DNA of 64,000 nucleotides from Scandinavium manionii (GTDB lineage: Bacteria > Pseudomonadota > Gammaproteobacteria > Enterobacterales > Enterobacteriaceae). The stretch lies in assembly GCF_024764775.1 (NCBI RefSeq), contig NZ_JALIGC010000040.1, forward strand, positions 248,001 through 312,000, read 5' to 3'. The notes under the pieces are model-generated. The model saw nothing but the letters and a program-made list of their open reading frames with translations, did no database searches and had not been told where the DNA came from. Below, piece by piece: positions 33,097-42,700 of this stretch. The position numbers were made by a program, and so were the translations under genes. How positions within the stretch are numbered: position 1 is the stretch's first letter; every line of letters begins with the position of its first letter.

Positions 33097-33573
33097 ATGA
33101 AACTGATCAGTCACGATTTTAAGGATGGCGACAAGCTACCCCATCGTCAGGTTTTCAACGGTATGGACTACGATGGCGATAATCTTTCGCCGCATCTGGC
33201 CTGGGATGACGTGCCGTCCGGCACCAAGAGTTTTGTCGTTACCTGCTACGATCCGGATGCCCCAACCGGCTCCGGCTGGTGGCATTGGGCGGTGGTGAAT
33301 ATACCGGCTGACACCCGCGTGCTGCCGCAAGGCGCTGGATCAGGCATCGCTGATTTGCCGGATGGCGCACTGCAAACGCGCACCGATTTTGGCAAAGCGG
33401 GTTACGGCGGCGCAGCGCCACCTAAGGGTGAATCGCATCGCTACATATTTACCGTTCATGCGCTGGACGTGGCCACTCTCGAGGTGGACGAAAATGCCAG
33501 CGGCGCAATGGTTGGGTTTAATGTGCATTTCCACAGTTTAGCCAGTGCATCCATTACGGCGATGTTTAGCTAG
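33097..33573 (+). CDS. ybhB: PEBP-family (Raf kinase inhibitor-like) protein YbhB
   Basis: This 158-residue phosphatidylethanolamine-binding-protein-like protein has the motifs DPDAPTGSGWWHWAVVNIP and RYIFTVHAL (about 50-70 and 112-120). E. coli YbhB is cytosolic, dimeric and of unknown function. It follows bioA by 42 bp and may be co-transcribed. In E. coli ybhC comes next; here a hut cluster intervenes. Confidence 0.93.
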   Translation: MKLISHDFKDGDKLPHRQVFNGMDYDGDNLSPHLAWDDVPSGTKSFVVTCYDPDAPTGSGWWHWAVVNIPADTRVLPQGAGSGIADLPDGALQTRTDFGKAGYGGAAPPKGESHRYIFTVHALDVATLEVDENASGAMVGFNVHFHSLASASITAMFS

Positions 33574-33584
33574 TCTTTTAGCTT

Positions 33585-33666
33585 CGCCCGGCGGCACTGC
33601 GTTTGCGCGGTCCTACGTCAGCGCCACTCACAGCTCGTAGGCCCGGCAAGCCTGCGCCGCCGGGCA
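33585..33666. repeat. Paired REP elements (BIME-like)
   Basis: Two palindromic units lie head to head, GCCCGGCGGCACTGCGTTTG... and ...GGCCCGGCAAGCCTGCGCCGCCGGGC, joined by a spacer with GTCCTACG/CGTAGGCC arms. It lies between convergent ybhB and hutH, at one edge of the inserted hut cluster. Confidence 0.75.
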
Positions 33667-33671
33667 ATCAA

Positions 33672-35192
33672 TTACAGCACCGGATCAACCAGCTTCTGCA
33701 ATTGCCCCTCAGCCAGCATTTCAATCGCCGCTTCGATATCCGGCGCGAAGAAGCGGTCCTGCACGTAGTGCGACACTTTTTCACGCAGCAGATGACGCGC
33801 CTGTTCCAGCAGCGGACTGGTGGTCAGCCCTTCGCGCATATCAATACCCTGCGCTGCCGCCAGCCATTCCACGGCAATCACGCCGCGGGTATTGGCCGCC
33901 ATTTCCCACAGACGACGCCCTGCGGCGGGCGCCATGGAAACGTGGTCTTCCTGGTTAGCGGACGTCGGCAAGCTATCGACGCTGTGCGGGTGCGACAGTG
34001 CTTTGTTTTCACTGGCCAGCGCCGCTGCGGTGACCTGAGCAATCATAAAGCCGGAATTCACCCCGCCGTTTTTCACCAGGAATGGCGGCAGTTGTGACAT
34101 GTGGCTGTCCATCAGCAGTGCGATACGCCGCTCAGCCAGCGAGCCAATTTCTGCAATCGCCAGCGCAAGGTTGTCGGCCGCCATCGCCACCGGTTCTGCG
34201 TGGAAGTTACCGCCGGAAATCACTTCATTTTCGTCGGCAAACACCAGCGGGTTATCCGATACCGCGTTCGCTTCGGTGAGTAACACCTCTTTTGCCTGAC
34301 GCATCTGGGTCAGGCACGCGCCCATCACCTGCGGCTGGCAGCGTAATGAATACGGGTCCTGCACTTTGCTGCATTTAGCATGAGACTGCGAAACAGCGCT
34401 GGAATCGGTCAGCACGTGGCGATACAACGTCGCCGCATCAATTTGCCCACGCTGGCCGCGTGCTTCGTGAATGCGGGCATCGAACGGACGACGCGATCCC
34501 AGGGCAGCTTCGGTGGTCAGCGCGCCGCAAATCACCGCTGAGCTAAACAGCTCTTCAGCTTCAAACAGGCCACGCAACGCAAACGCGGTCGACGCCTGCG
34601 TGCCGTTTAACAGCGCCAGGCCTTCTTTCGCCGCCAGCGTCAGTGGCGCAAGACCAGCTTTTTTCAGTGCGTCTTTGGCAGGCAGCCATTCGCCCTGCCA
34701 GCGAGCTTTGCCCTCGCCCAGCAGCGTCAACGACATGTGCGCCAGCGGAGCCAGATCGCCGGATGCGCCGACGGATCCTTTCGCCGGAATACAGGGATAG
34801 ACTTCGTGATTTACCAGCGCCATCAACGCTTCAATCACGCTCAGACGAATGCCGGAAAAACCGCGTGCCAGGCTGTTAATTTTCAGCACCATAATCAGAC
34901 GCACCATCGCGTCATCCAGCGCTTCGCCGACGCCCGCCGCGTGTGAAAGCACCAGCGAACGCTGGAGATTTTCGAGATCAGCGGTGGCGATGCGGGTTGA
35001 GGCCAGCAGGCCAAAACCTGTATTAATGCCGTAGGCTGTGCGCCCTTCGGCCATGATCGCGTTCACGCAGGCGACGCTGGCGTTGATGCCTGCAATGGCG
35101 CTTTCATCGAGGGTCAGTGTTTGCGGCTGGCGATAGATATCCAGCAGTTGGGCAAGGGTCAACTGACCTGGAATCAGGTTAAGTGTGCTCAT
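33672..35192 (-). CDS. hutH: Histidine ammonia-lyase HutH
   Basis: HutH, 506 residues, deaminates histidine to trans-urocanate, the first step of histidine catabolism. The MIO cofactor forms autocatalytically from Ala-Ser-Gly in GSVGASGDLAPLAH near residue 140. YGINTGFG, QDPYSLRCQPQ and SLPTSANQEDHVSM are conserved active-site segments. I start at MSTLNLIPGQ, where the ATG overlaps the hutU stop (ATGA); a longer reading lies within hutU. It is the second gene of hutUH. Confidence 0.96.
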   Translation of the reverse strand: MSTLNLIPGQLTLAQLLDIYRQPQTLTLDESAIAGINASVACVNAIMAEGRTAYGINTGFGLLASTRIATADLENLQRSLVLSHAAGVGEALDDAMVRLIMVLKINSLARGFSGIRLSVIEALMALVNHEVYPCIPAKGSVGASGDLAPLAHMSLTLLGEGKARWQGEWLPAKDALKKAGLAPLTLAAKEGLALLNGTQASTAFALRGLFEAEELFSSAVICGALTTEAALGSRRPFDARIHEARGQRGQIDAATLYRHVLTDSSAVSQSHAKCSKVQDPYSLRCQPQVMGACLTQMRQAKEVLLTEANAVSDNPLVFADENEVISGGNFHAEPVAMAADNLALAIAEIGSLAERRIALLMDSHMSQLPPFLVKNGGVNSGFMIAQVTAAALASENKALSHPHSVDSLPTSANQEDHVSMAPAAGRRLWEMAANTRGVIAVEWLAAAQGIDMREGLTTSPLLEQARHLLREKVSHYVQDRFFAPDIEAAIEMLAEGQLQKLVDPVL

Positions 35193-36877
35193 TTTTTCTG
35201 CCCCTGGGTTGCAGCAATCATCGGTAAATTCAGTCCTTGTTCTGCGGCACATTCTACCGCGATTTCATAGCCTGCGTCGGCATGTCGCATCACGCCGGTG
35301 GCCGGGTCGTTATGCAGGACGCGGGCGATACGCGCCGCGGCCTCGTCGGTACCGTCGCAGACAATAACCATTCCGGCGTGCTGTGAAAAGCCCATGCCGA
35401 CGCCGCCGCCATGGTGCAGTGACACCCAGGTAGCACCGCTGGCGGTGTTGAGTAATGCATTCAGCAGCGGCCAGTCGGATACTGCATCGGAACCATCGCG
35501 CATGGCTTCGGTTTCACGGTTAGGGCTGGCGACGGAACCAGAATCCAGATGGTCGCGACCGATAACAATCGGTGCGGAAACCTCACCGGAACGCACCATT
35601 TCGTTGAATGCCAGGCCAAGTTTTTGCCGCCATTCCAGGCCCACCCAGCAGATGCGCGCCGGTAAGCCCTGGAAGCTGATGCGTTCGCGGGCCATGTCCA
35701 GCCAGCGATGCAAATGTGTGTCGTCGCTGACAATTTCTTTCACTTTGGCATCGGTTTTGTAGATATCCTGCGGATCGCCGGAGAGCGCTACCCAACGGAA
35801 CGGCCCGATACCGCGACAGAACAGCGGGCGAATATAGGCGGGAACAAAGCCCGGGAAATCAAAGGCGTTGCTGACGCCCATCTCTTTGGCCATCTGGCGG
35901 ATGTTGTTGCCGTAATCGAAGGTCGGGACGCCCATCGCGTTAAACGCCAGCATCGCGCTGACGTGTTCCGCCATCGACTGTTTGGCGGCTTTTACCGTGC
36001 CCTGCGGGTCGCTTTCGGCCTTCTGCTGATATTCTTCCCACGTCCAGCCCTGCGGCAGATAGCCGTGCAGCGGATCGTGCGCGCTGGTCTGGTCGGTGAC
36101 CATGTCCGGACGCACGCCGCGTTTAACCAGTTCCGGCAGAACGTCGGCGGCGTTAGCGCACAACGCCACGGAAACGGCGCGGCCTTCCGCAGTATATTTT
36201 TTGATACGATCCAGTGCGTCGTCCAGCGATTTAGCCTGTTCGTCGATATATTGGGTGCGAAGACGGAAATCAATGCGGCTCTGCTGGCATTCAATTACCA
36301 ACGAGCAGGCTCCGGCTAAGGTAGCAGCTAACGGCTGTGCGCCGCCCATTCCGCCAAGCCCGGCGGTGAGTACCCAGCGCCCTTGCAGGTTGCCGTTGTA
36401 ATGCTGGCGCCCGGCTTCGACGAAGGTTTCGTAGGTGCCCTGCACGATGCCCTGACTGCCGATGTAAATCCAGCTGCCGGCGGTCATCTGGCCGTACATC
36501 GCCAGCCCTTTCGCGTCGAGTTCGTTGAAGTGTTCCCACGTCGCCCAGTGTGGTACGAGGTTAGAGTTGGCTATCAGCACGCGCGGCGCGTTGTCGTGGG
36601 TTTTAAACACCCCCACCGGTTTGCCTGACTGCACTAACAGGGTTTCATCGTTTTCGAGGTTTTTCAGGGCTTCGACCATCGCGTCGTAGCATTCCCAGTT
36701 ACGGGCCGCACGCCCGATTCCTCCGTAGACCACCAGCTCGTGCGGATTTTCCGCCACGTCCGGATCGAGGTTGTTCATTAACATGCGCAACGGCGCTTCG
36801 GTGAGCCAGCTTTTGGCAGTGAGCGTATTGCCGCGCGGCGCACGGATTTCCTGGGGGCGGTATTTATTCTGGGACAT
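35189..36877 (-). CDS. hutU: Urocanate hydratase HutU
   Basis: HutU, 562 residues, uses tightly bound NAD+ to hydrate urocanate to imidazolonepropionate. The Rossmann segment LGGMGGAQPLAATLAGA, the conserved active-site cysteine segment PLFCRGIGPFRW, DHLDSGSVASPNRETEAM and HHGGGVGMGFSQHAGM are present. It is the first gene of the hutUH operon, behind a HutC-type operator. Confidence 0.96.
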   Translation of the reverse strand: MSQNKYRPQEIRAPRGNTLTAKSWLTEAPLRMLMNNLDPDVAENPHELVVYGGIGRAARNWECYDAMVEALKNLENDETLLVQSGKPVGVFKTHDNAPRVLIANSNLVPHWATWEHFNELDAKGLAMYGQMTAGSWIYIGSQGIVQGTYETFVEAGRQHYNGNLQGRWVLTAGLGGMGGAQPLAATLAGACSLVIECQQSRIDFRLRTQYIDEQAKSLDDALDRIKKYTAEGRAVSVALCANAADVLPELVKRGVRPDMVTDQTSAHDPLHGYLPQGWTWEEYQQKAESDPQGTVKAAKQSMAEHVSAMLAFNAMGVPTFDYGNNIRQMAKEMGVSNAFDFPGFVPAYIRPLFCRGIGPFRWVALSGDPQDIYKTDAKVKEIVSDDTHLHRWLDMARERISFQGLPARICWVGLEWRQKLGLAFNEMVRSGEVSAPIVIGRDHLDSGSVASPNRETEAMRDGSDAVSDWPLLNALLNTASGATWVSLHHGGGVGMGFSQHAGMVIVCDGTDEAAARIARVLHNDPATGVMRHADAGYEIAVECAAEQGLNLPMIAATQGQKK

Positions 36878-36920
36878 CGGAAAACTCCTGACGGATACGA
36901 TGAAGACAAGAAATATATAC

Positions 36921-36932
36921 TTGTCTATACAA
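36921..36932. promoter_or_regulatory. HutC operator of hutUH
   Basis: TTGTCTATACAA, a near-perfect 12-bp palindrome, lies 44 bp upstream of hutU. It matches the known HutC operator TTGTATAGACAA in the other orientation. The rest of the gap (36878-37077) should contain CRP- or NAC-dependent elements known for Klebsiella hut, but I could not place them firmly. Confidence 0.8.
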
Positions 36933-37077
36933 TTGTTCGCAAGCCAGGATTTAACAAGTCAGATACATTTTTGTTATCTTGCGTCAGCAATCACGCTTTT
37001 GCTGTGACGGCCGAATATTCAACATCATTCGCGTGGCAGGAAGTCAACGCTCCTGCCGCGTAAAGGATAACGAATAT

Positions 37078-37800
37078 TCAGGAGCCGAAATGGCCCTGGA
37101 GCCGATAACGGTTCCCAGGGAAAATCAGACGGGCGTGCGAAACGATCCCAGTACGTGACCAGGTGCGACGGCGAATTAACAGGCACGGATCGTGTTCGTG
37201 GATGGTGAGCAAGCGGCACTCTTCGGCGCTGGCTTTTACCGCTTCAACGATGTGCTCCCCTTCAGTAAGTGGCGCAATCAGCGACAGGTAGTCGTGGGCG
37301 GTGGTGGTGGTGTAATCCTGTTGCAGGTATTCCGGCACCACGTCGGCATTCACGCAGCGATCTTCAATCTGTACCGGCACATCGTTTTCGAAATGCACCA
37401 TCAGCGAGTGGAAAATGCGGGTGCCTTCGGCCACGTTCAGCGCCTGCGCCTGCTGTTTCTCGGCGTTGACCTCTTCCAGCAGCAGCACTTCACAACGATG
37501 CTGATGCTGACGGGCGGCGATTTCATCGGCAATACTGTGCACTTCAAACAGCGCCGACTGCCCTTTTGGCTCAGCCACAAAGGTGCCGACTCCCTGCAAA
37601 CGAACCAGCAAGCCTTCGTCAGTCAGTTCACGCAGCGCACGGTTGATGGTCATCCGACTGAAGCCAAACTGCGCCACCAGCTCCGCTTCCGAGGGAATGC
37701 GGTCATGCGGACGCCAGATACCCGCGGCAATATTGTCGCTGATAACGCGTTTGATCTTCTCATAGAACGGCGCGGGGGCGCCGGTTCGCGGTGAATACAT
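37078..37800 (-). CDS. hutC: Histidine utilization repressor HutC
   Basis: HutC, 240 residues, is a GntR/UTRA repressor released by urocanate. The helix-turn-helix is in ISDNIAAGIWRPHDRIPSEA and FSRMTINRALRELTDEGLL (about residues 17-65), and the UTRA domain follows. It is the last gene of hutIGC and is expected to bind the operators at 36921 and 40033. Confidence 0.94.
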   Translation of the reverse strand: MYSPRTGAPAPFYEKIKRVISDNIAAGIWRPHDRIPSEAELVAQFGFSRMTINRALRELTDEGLLVRLQGVGTFVAEPKGQSALFEVHSIADEIAARQHQHRCEVLLLEEVNAEKQQAQALNVAEGTRIFHSLMVHFENDVPVQIEDRCVNADVVPEYLQQDYTTTTAHDYLSLIAPLTEGEHIVEAVKASAEECRLLTIHEHDPCLLIRRRTWSRTGIVSHARLIFPGNRYRLQGHFGS

Positions 37801-37828
37801 GTGTCATCCTTTATTATCGCGGGTGCTG

Positions 37829-38788
37829 TCACGCATGCCAGCAATGAACAATTTGCCAGGCCAGTCTGGCCGCGGTGCGGGCGCCCTGTCCGTCTCTGTC
37901 GTACTGCGGATTGAATTCAACCAAATCAACCGCCTGCAGTTTGCCACTCTGACACAGCGGCATGACTATTCGCAACAAGATTGCCAACGGCACGCCAAGC
38001 GCTGCGGGAGCCGATACCGCTGGCATTTCCCAGGCCGGGAGCACATCCAGATCGATGGTCAGATAAATGCGGTCATGTTCAGCAATCACCCGCTTAAGAT
38101 CCTGTTGCAGCGCGCCGACAGGGTCATCGAGCAGGGTTAAATCTTCCAGCACGGTGACCTGACGCTCGCGCGCCTCCAGCCACAGCGCCTGAGTGTTTGC
38201 CGCGCGGCTGGCACCGTAGCAGGTGTAATTAAAGCGCCGGTTCTGGCTTTCGCAGTGCAACGCCAGCTGGCGGAACGGCGTGCCAGAGGTGGCCTCTGAG
38301 GCATGACGTAAATCCAGGTGCGCATCGAGATTGACGATAGCGACGTTTTCATTCGGGAAGGCGTCGAGCACGCCGGAACCGTGAGGCCAGGCCGTTTCAT
38401 GACCGCCGCCGAACACCAGGGTTTTCATCTGCGCGCGCTGACAGGCCAGCACCGCGTCGTGCAGCGCCTGCTGCGCCGGTTCCAGCAATTCCGGTACGGC
38501 GTGCACGTTACCGAGATCAACCAGCAAATCGTGCCCGCCATGACTTGCCATGTTGGCTAACGCCTTGCGCAGCGCGTCCGGCCCCTGCTGTGCGCCCGGC
38601 CGCCCTTGATTGCGCTTTACGCCTTCGTCACAGGCAAATCCGAGCAGGGCTATTTTCCCACGATGCGATTCCGGGGCAAAGTCGCGCGTTACCGTTACTG
38701 TCTGAAAAAGACGTTTTGCCGCAGGCGATTCGGCGCTGTCATCTCGCCCTTGCCACAGTTCCGTCGGCGTCGGTTGCCATAGATTCAT
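37829..38788 (-). CDS. hutG: Formimidoylglutamase HutG
   Basis: HutG, 319 residues, hydrolyses N-formimidoyl-L-glutamate to glutamate and formamide. It is an arginase-family Mn enzyme: GGGHETAWPHG, NLDAHLDLRHA and TIDLDVLPAWEMP carry the dinuclear metal ligands. It overlaps hutI by 4 bp and lies 28 bp before hutC. Confidence 0.95.
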   Translation of the reverse strand: MNLWQPTPTELWQGRDDSAESPAAKRLFQTVTVTRDFAPESHRGKIALLGFACDEGVKRNQGRPGAQQGPDALRKALANMASHGGHDLLVDLGNVHAVPELLEPAQQALHDAVLACQRAQMKTLVFGGGHETAWPHGSGVLDAFPNENVAIVNLDAHLDLRHASEATSGTPFRQLALHCESQNRRFNYTCYGASRAANTQALWLEARERQVTVLEDLTLLDDPVGALQQDLKRVIAEHDRIYLTIDLDVLPAWEMPAVSAPAALGVPLAILLRIVMPLCQSGKLQAVDLVEFNPQYDRDGQGARTAARLAWQIVHCWHA

Positions 38789-40011
38789 TGAACCACCTCG
38801 CCGCGAAACACGCGCTGCCAGAGCGGATTACGCCCCGGCTCGTACACCATTTCAACCGGGTGTTCTGCATCCCAGATGGCGAAATCGGCCACAAAGCCTG
38901 ACGCCAGCTGTCCGTGTGAATGTTCGCGGCCCAGCGCACGCGCGGCATGGCGGGTGACGCCGGTCCACGCCTCTTCCGGCGTTAAGCCGAATTTCACGCA
39001 GGCCATGTTCATCGTGAGATGCAGGCTGGCGAACGGGCTGGTGCCGGGGTTGTAATCCGTGGCGACCGCCATCGGCACGTTGTAACGTCGCAGCATATCC
39101 ACCGGTGGTTTTTGCGTTTCGTTGAGGAAGTAAAATGCACCGGGAAGCAGCACCGCAACCGTGCCGCTGTCGGCCATCGCCGCGACACCTTCTTCGGTCA
39201 GATATTCGATATGATCGGCAGAACGTCCTTTATAGCGACTGACCAGCTGCGCGCCGCCCAGCGAAGAGAGCTGCTCGACGTGGCCCTTAACCGGGATATT
39301 AAGCACCTGCGCAGCGCTGAATACTCTGTCGGTCTGCTCCGGACTGAACCCGACGTTTTCACAGAAGGCATCCACGGTTTCAAATAACCCTTCCTGCCAC
39401 AGCGTCGGCATCATTTCTTCGCAGACCAGGGTGATGTAGTCATCGCCCCGGCCTTTATATTCTGTTGGGATCGCATGTGCGGCTAATAATGTCGGACTGA
39501 TATCGACGGCGTTGGTCGCCGCCAGATGCTGCACGACGTGCAGCATTTTACGTTCGTTGGCCATGTCCAGACCGTATCCGGACTTCACTTCTACCGTGGT
39601 CACGCCTTCCTGCATCAAACGCGTCAGACGCTGCTGCGCCAGACGAATCAACTCATTTTCACTGGCGGCCCGGGTGGCCTGCACGGTGGCGTTAATGCCC
39701 CCGCCGTTAGCGCTGATGGTCTGATATGAGACCCCATTCAGCCGCTGCTCCCATTCGGTGGCGCGGCTGCCGCCAAACACCAGATGCGTGTGGCAGTCGA
39801 TCAGGCCCGGCGTGACCAGCCGCCCTTGCAGATCAATGCGTTTTCCTTTTCGTGACGCCAGCGCCGCTTCAGGCAGGATATCCACAATGCGCCCGTCACG
39901 AACCACCAGCGCGTGATGTTCCAGTAAACCGTAAGGCTGAGCATGGTTGGGATCGAAGGTCGCAAGTCGGGCGTTATGCCAGATGATGTCGGTATCAGTA
40001 TGTTCAGACAT
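38785..40011 (-). CDS. hutI: Imidazolonepropionase HutI
   Basis: HutI, 408 residues, opens the ring of imidazolonepropionate. It is an amidohydrolase: LIDCHTHLVFGG near residue 75, HAIPTEYKG, KGHVEQLSSLGG and ATDYNPGTSPFASL are metal or substrate sites. I start at MSEHTDTDIIWHN (40011), which gives the usual family length; earlier in-frame ATGs lie in or next to the HutC operator. The ribosome-binding site is weak for every candidate. It leads hutIGC. Confidence 0.93.
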   Translation of the reverse strand: MSEHTDTDIIWHNARLATFDPNHAQPYGLLEHHALVVRDGRIVDILPEAALASRKGKRIDLQGRLVTPGLIDCHTHLVFGGSRATEWEQRLNGVSYQTISANGGGINATVQATRAASENELIRLAQQRLTRLMQEGVTTVEVKSGYGLDMANERKMLHVVQHLAATNAVDISPTLLAAHAIPTEYKGRGDDYITLVCEEMMPTLWQEGLFETVDAFCENVGFSPEQTDRVFSAAQVLNIPVKGHVEQLSSLGGAQLVSRYKGRSADHIEYLTEEGVAAMADSGTVAVLLPGAFYFLNETQKPPVDMLRRYNVPMAVATDYNPGTSPFASLHLTMNMACVKFGLTPEEAWTGVTRHAARALGREHSHGQLASGFVADFAIWDAEHPVEMVYEPGRNPLWQRVFRGEVVQ

Positions 40012-40032
40012 GAGAGAATCACTTGTCATAGG

Positions 40033-40043
40033 TTGTATAGACA
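40033..40043. promoter_or_regulatory. HutC operator of hutIGC
   Basis: TTGTATAGACA repeats the HutC operator core found at 36921 on the other strand. It lies 22 bp from the chosen hutI start, implying autoregulation of hutIGC. Confidence 0.75.
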
Positions 40044-40228
40044 TTTATTGATAGCAATACGGGCGATGTCAACCTTCCGCGGGAATATGTTGCTTTTTTG
40101 TGATATTCCGCGCGGCGCGGTGAGCGCTTACCAGTAACTTTTTTGCGGCATTGCTTCCCGTTTCGCTCAACTTAGTATAAAAAGTCAGGTTTTAGGGACA
40201 CTTTCCACTACATTCAGCCTGGAGCACC

Positions 40229-41512
40229 ATGAATACATTCTCGGTTTCTCGTCTGGCGCTCGCGCTCGCTTTTGGCGTGACGCTTACCGCCTGCAGCTCA
40301 ACGCCACCCGATCAGCAGCCTTCTACTCAGGAAGCGCCGGGTACGTCTTCTCGCCCAATTCTGACGGCTGGCGAAGCGAAAAACTTCGTGCAGGAACGTT
40401 ACTTCACCACCATGGATCCAAACGCGGCTCCGTGGTCACCTTCTGCAATTGCCACTCCCGCTAAAGCGGATTTCGTGGTCGGCCCAGCCGGTACTGAAGG
40501 CGTAACGCACACCACCATTCAGGCAGCCGTGGATGCCGCAATCGCGCGGCACAGCAGCTCACGCACTTATATCGCAGTCATGCCGGGTGAATATGAAGGC
40601 ACCGTGTATGTGCCTGCCGCGCCGGGCAGCCTGACTATTTACGGCATCGGCGACAAAGCCGCAGACGTGAAAATCGGCCTGGCTATCGATTCTGAAATCG
40701 ACCCGACCACCTGGCGTCGTCTGGTTAACCCGGCGGGCAAATACATGCCTGGTAAGCCGGCGTGGTATATGTTCGACACCTGCCAGAGCAAGCACACCGC
40801 TACCGTGGGCGTGATGTGTTCTGCTGTCGTCTGGTCACAGAATAACGGTCTGCAATTGCAGAACCTGACCATCTCTAATACCCTGGGCGACAGCGTCGAT
40901 GCGGGCAACCATCAGGCCGTGGCCCTGCGCAGCGACGGTGACAAAGTGCAGCTGAACAAGGTCAATCTTCTTGGCCGTCAGAACACCTTCTTCGTCACTA
41001 ACAGCGGCGTGCAGAACACACTGCAAAATGACCGCATCGCGCGTACGCTGGTCACTAACAGCTACCTTGAAGGCGACGTGGATATCGTTTCCGGTCGTGG
41101 CGCAGTGGTGTTCGATAACACCCGTTTCCAGGTCGTGAACTCCCGCACCCAGAAAGAAGCATACGTGTTCGCTCCGGCAACGCAGTCCAACCTGTTCTAC
41201 GGTTTCCTTGCCACCAACAGTCGCTTTAACGCGGCCGGTGACGGTGTGGCGCAGCTCGGTCGTTCTCTGGACGTTGACGGTAACACCAACGGTCAGGTCG
41301 TTATCCGCGACAGCGCGATCAACGAAGGCTTCAACAATGCCCAACCATGGGCCGATGCCGCTATCTCCAAACGTCCATTCAGCGGCAACACTGGCGCTAA
41401 GAATGATAAAGACGAAGAGCAGCGTAATCTGAACGACACCAACTTCAACCGCATGTGGGAATACAACAACCGCGGCGTGGGAAGTTATGTCGTGGCTGAG
41501 CCGAAGAAATAA
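40229..41512 (+). CDS. ybhC: Outer-membrane lipoprotein YbhC, pectinesterase-like
   Basis: This 427-residue lipoprotein has a signal peptide with the lipobox LTAC (Cys22) and a right-handed beta-helix of the carbohydrate-esterase 8 family. LLGRQNTFF, SYLEGDVDIVSGRGAVVFDN and QKEAYVFAPAT correspond to the catalytic region. E. coli YbhC is not a convincing pectinesterase and has been reported as an acyl-CoA thioesterase, so the substrate is open. A strong terminator follows. Confidence 0.92.
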   Translation: MNTFSVSRLALALAFGVTLTACSSTPPDQQPSTQEAPGTSSRPILTAGEAKNFVQERYFTTMDPNAAPWSPSAIATPAKADFVVGPAGTEGVTHTTIQAAVDAAIARHSSSRTYIAVMPGEYEGTVYVPAAPGSLTIYGIGDKAADVKIGLAIDSEIDPTTWRRLVNPAGKYMPGKPAWYMFDTCQSKHTATVGVMCSAVVWSQNNGLQLQNLTISNTLGDSVDAGNHQAVALRSDGDKVQLNKVNLLGRQNTFFVTNSGVQNTLQNDRIARTLVTNSYLEGDVDIVSGRGAVVFDNTRFQVVNSRTQKEAYVFAPATQSNLFYGFLATNSRFNAAGDGVAQLGRSLDVDGNTNGQVVIRDSAINEGFNNAQPWADAAISKRPFSGNTGAKNDKDEEQRNLNDTNFNRMWEYNNRGVGSYVVAEPKK

Positions 41513-41525
41513 TCGGACGTTAAGC

Positions 41526-41558
41526 CATAAAAAAACCTCGCTTCGGCGAGGTTTTTTT
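41526..41558. terminator. Bidirectional terminator between ybhC and pgl
   Basis: AACCTCGC-TTCG-GCGAGGTT, an 8-bp stem with a tetraloop, is flanked by an A-run and a T-run, serving both convergent genes. Confidence 0.92.
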
Positions 41559-41575
41559 ATTCTTCGATGGACTGC

Positions 41576-42571
41576 TTAGTGCACGTTAACCACCACCCAC
41601 ATTGGGCCCTGACCTACGGCGTAACGTCCTTTCTCTTCCAGAAGCCCCTGCTCACCTTTGATTTCATAGACCGCAAGGTGATGTGATTTCTGACCTACCG
41701 CCAGCAGGTATTTCCCGCTGTGATCGACGTTAAAACCACGCGGCTGCGTTTCGGTCGGCTGGAAGCCCTGTACTTCAAGAACGCTACCGTCCTCAGAAAT
41801 GGTGAACACCGTCAGGGTGCTGGAGGTACGATCGCAGGTATACAGGTGACGTCCGTCCGGGGTGATGTGGATGTCTGCCGCCCAGCGGGTACCGGTAAAA
41901 TCTGGCGGCATCATATCCAGCGTTTGCACGCATTCGATTTCACCGTGCGGGTCGCTCAGTTCCCACACATCAACGCTGCTGTTCAGCTCATTCAGGCAGT
42001 AAGCGTATTGCTGATTCGGGTGGAATGCCATGTGACGCGGGCCAGCGCCTTCGACGGTGGTCACTTCCGCCGGAGTTTGCGCGACCAGTTTGCCGTCGTC
42101 GCTCAACGTAAACAGGCAGATGCGATCCTGCTTCAGCGCAGGCACCCACAGGGTGCGGTTGTCCGGCGTGATGTTCGCCGAGTGGCAGCCTTCGAGGCCG
42201 TCAACCACGTCAACCACGCCCACCGGCAGGCCTTCTTCCAGACGTGTCACGCTTACGCTTGCCTGATTATAGGAGCCGCTGAACAGGAACTTACCTGAAT
42301 GGTCGGTGGAAATGTGGGTCGGGCTGCCCGGCAATGCAGATTCCGCCGCGAAAGTCAGCGCACCATCGTCCGGGGCAATGCGGTAAGCTAATACGCGAAA
42401 CTCCGGGCGTACACCAACGTACAGATAACGCTTGTCCGGGCTGATCACCATCGGCTGAACCTGGCCGGGGACATCGACCACCTGAACCAGCGTCAGTTTA
42501 CCGTCCTGATGGAGGCTCCAGACATGGATCTGCTGGCTTTCCGGACTCGCGGTATATACGGTTTGTTTCAT
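41576..42571 (-). CDS. pgl: 6-phosphogluconolactonase Pgl (YbhE type)
   Basis: Pgl, 331 residues, hydrolyses 6-phosphogluconolactone in the oxidative pentose phosphate pathway. It is a seven-bladed beta-propeller of the lactonase family. Repeated blade segments such as SPDKRYLYVGVRP, TPDNRTLWVPA and TPDGRHLYTCDR are visible, with ending GQGPMWVVV. It is divergent from ybhA. Confidence 0.95.
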   Translation of the reverse strand: MKQTVYTASPESQQIHVWSLHQDGKLTLVQVVDVPGQVQPMVISPDKRYLYVGVRPEFRVLAYRIAPDDGALTFAAESALPGSPTHISTDHSGKFLFSGSYNQASVSVTRLEEGLPVGVVDVVDGLEGCHSANITPDNRTLWVPALKQDRICLFTLSDDGKLVAQTPAEVTTVEGAGPRHMAFHPNQQYAYCLNELNSSVDVWELSDPHGEIECVQTLDMMPPDFTGTRWAADIHITPDGRHLYTCDRTSSTLTVFTISEDGSVLEVQGFQPTETQPRGFNVDHSGKYLLAVGQKSHHLAVYEIKGEQGLLEEKGRYAVGQGPMWVVVNVH

Positions 42572-42700
42572 GAAAACTCCTTTCCTTATTGCACGTGGAA
42601 GCAGATTAACAGGATAGTTAGTGCTGAAAAATTTGCCCTGCGCGCGCTGCGGTGTACCATCGTGAGCTGCATATTTTTCAACATTAACCTGGATGACAAC

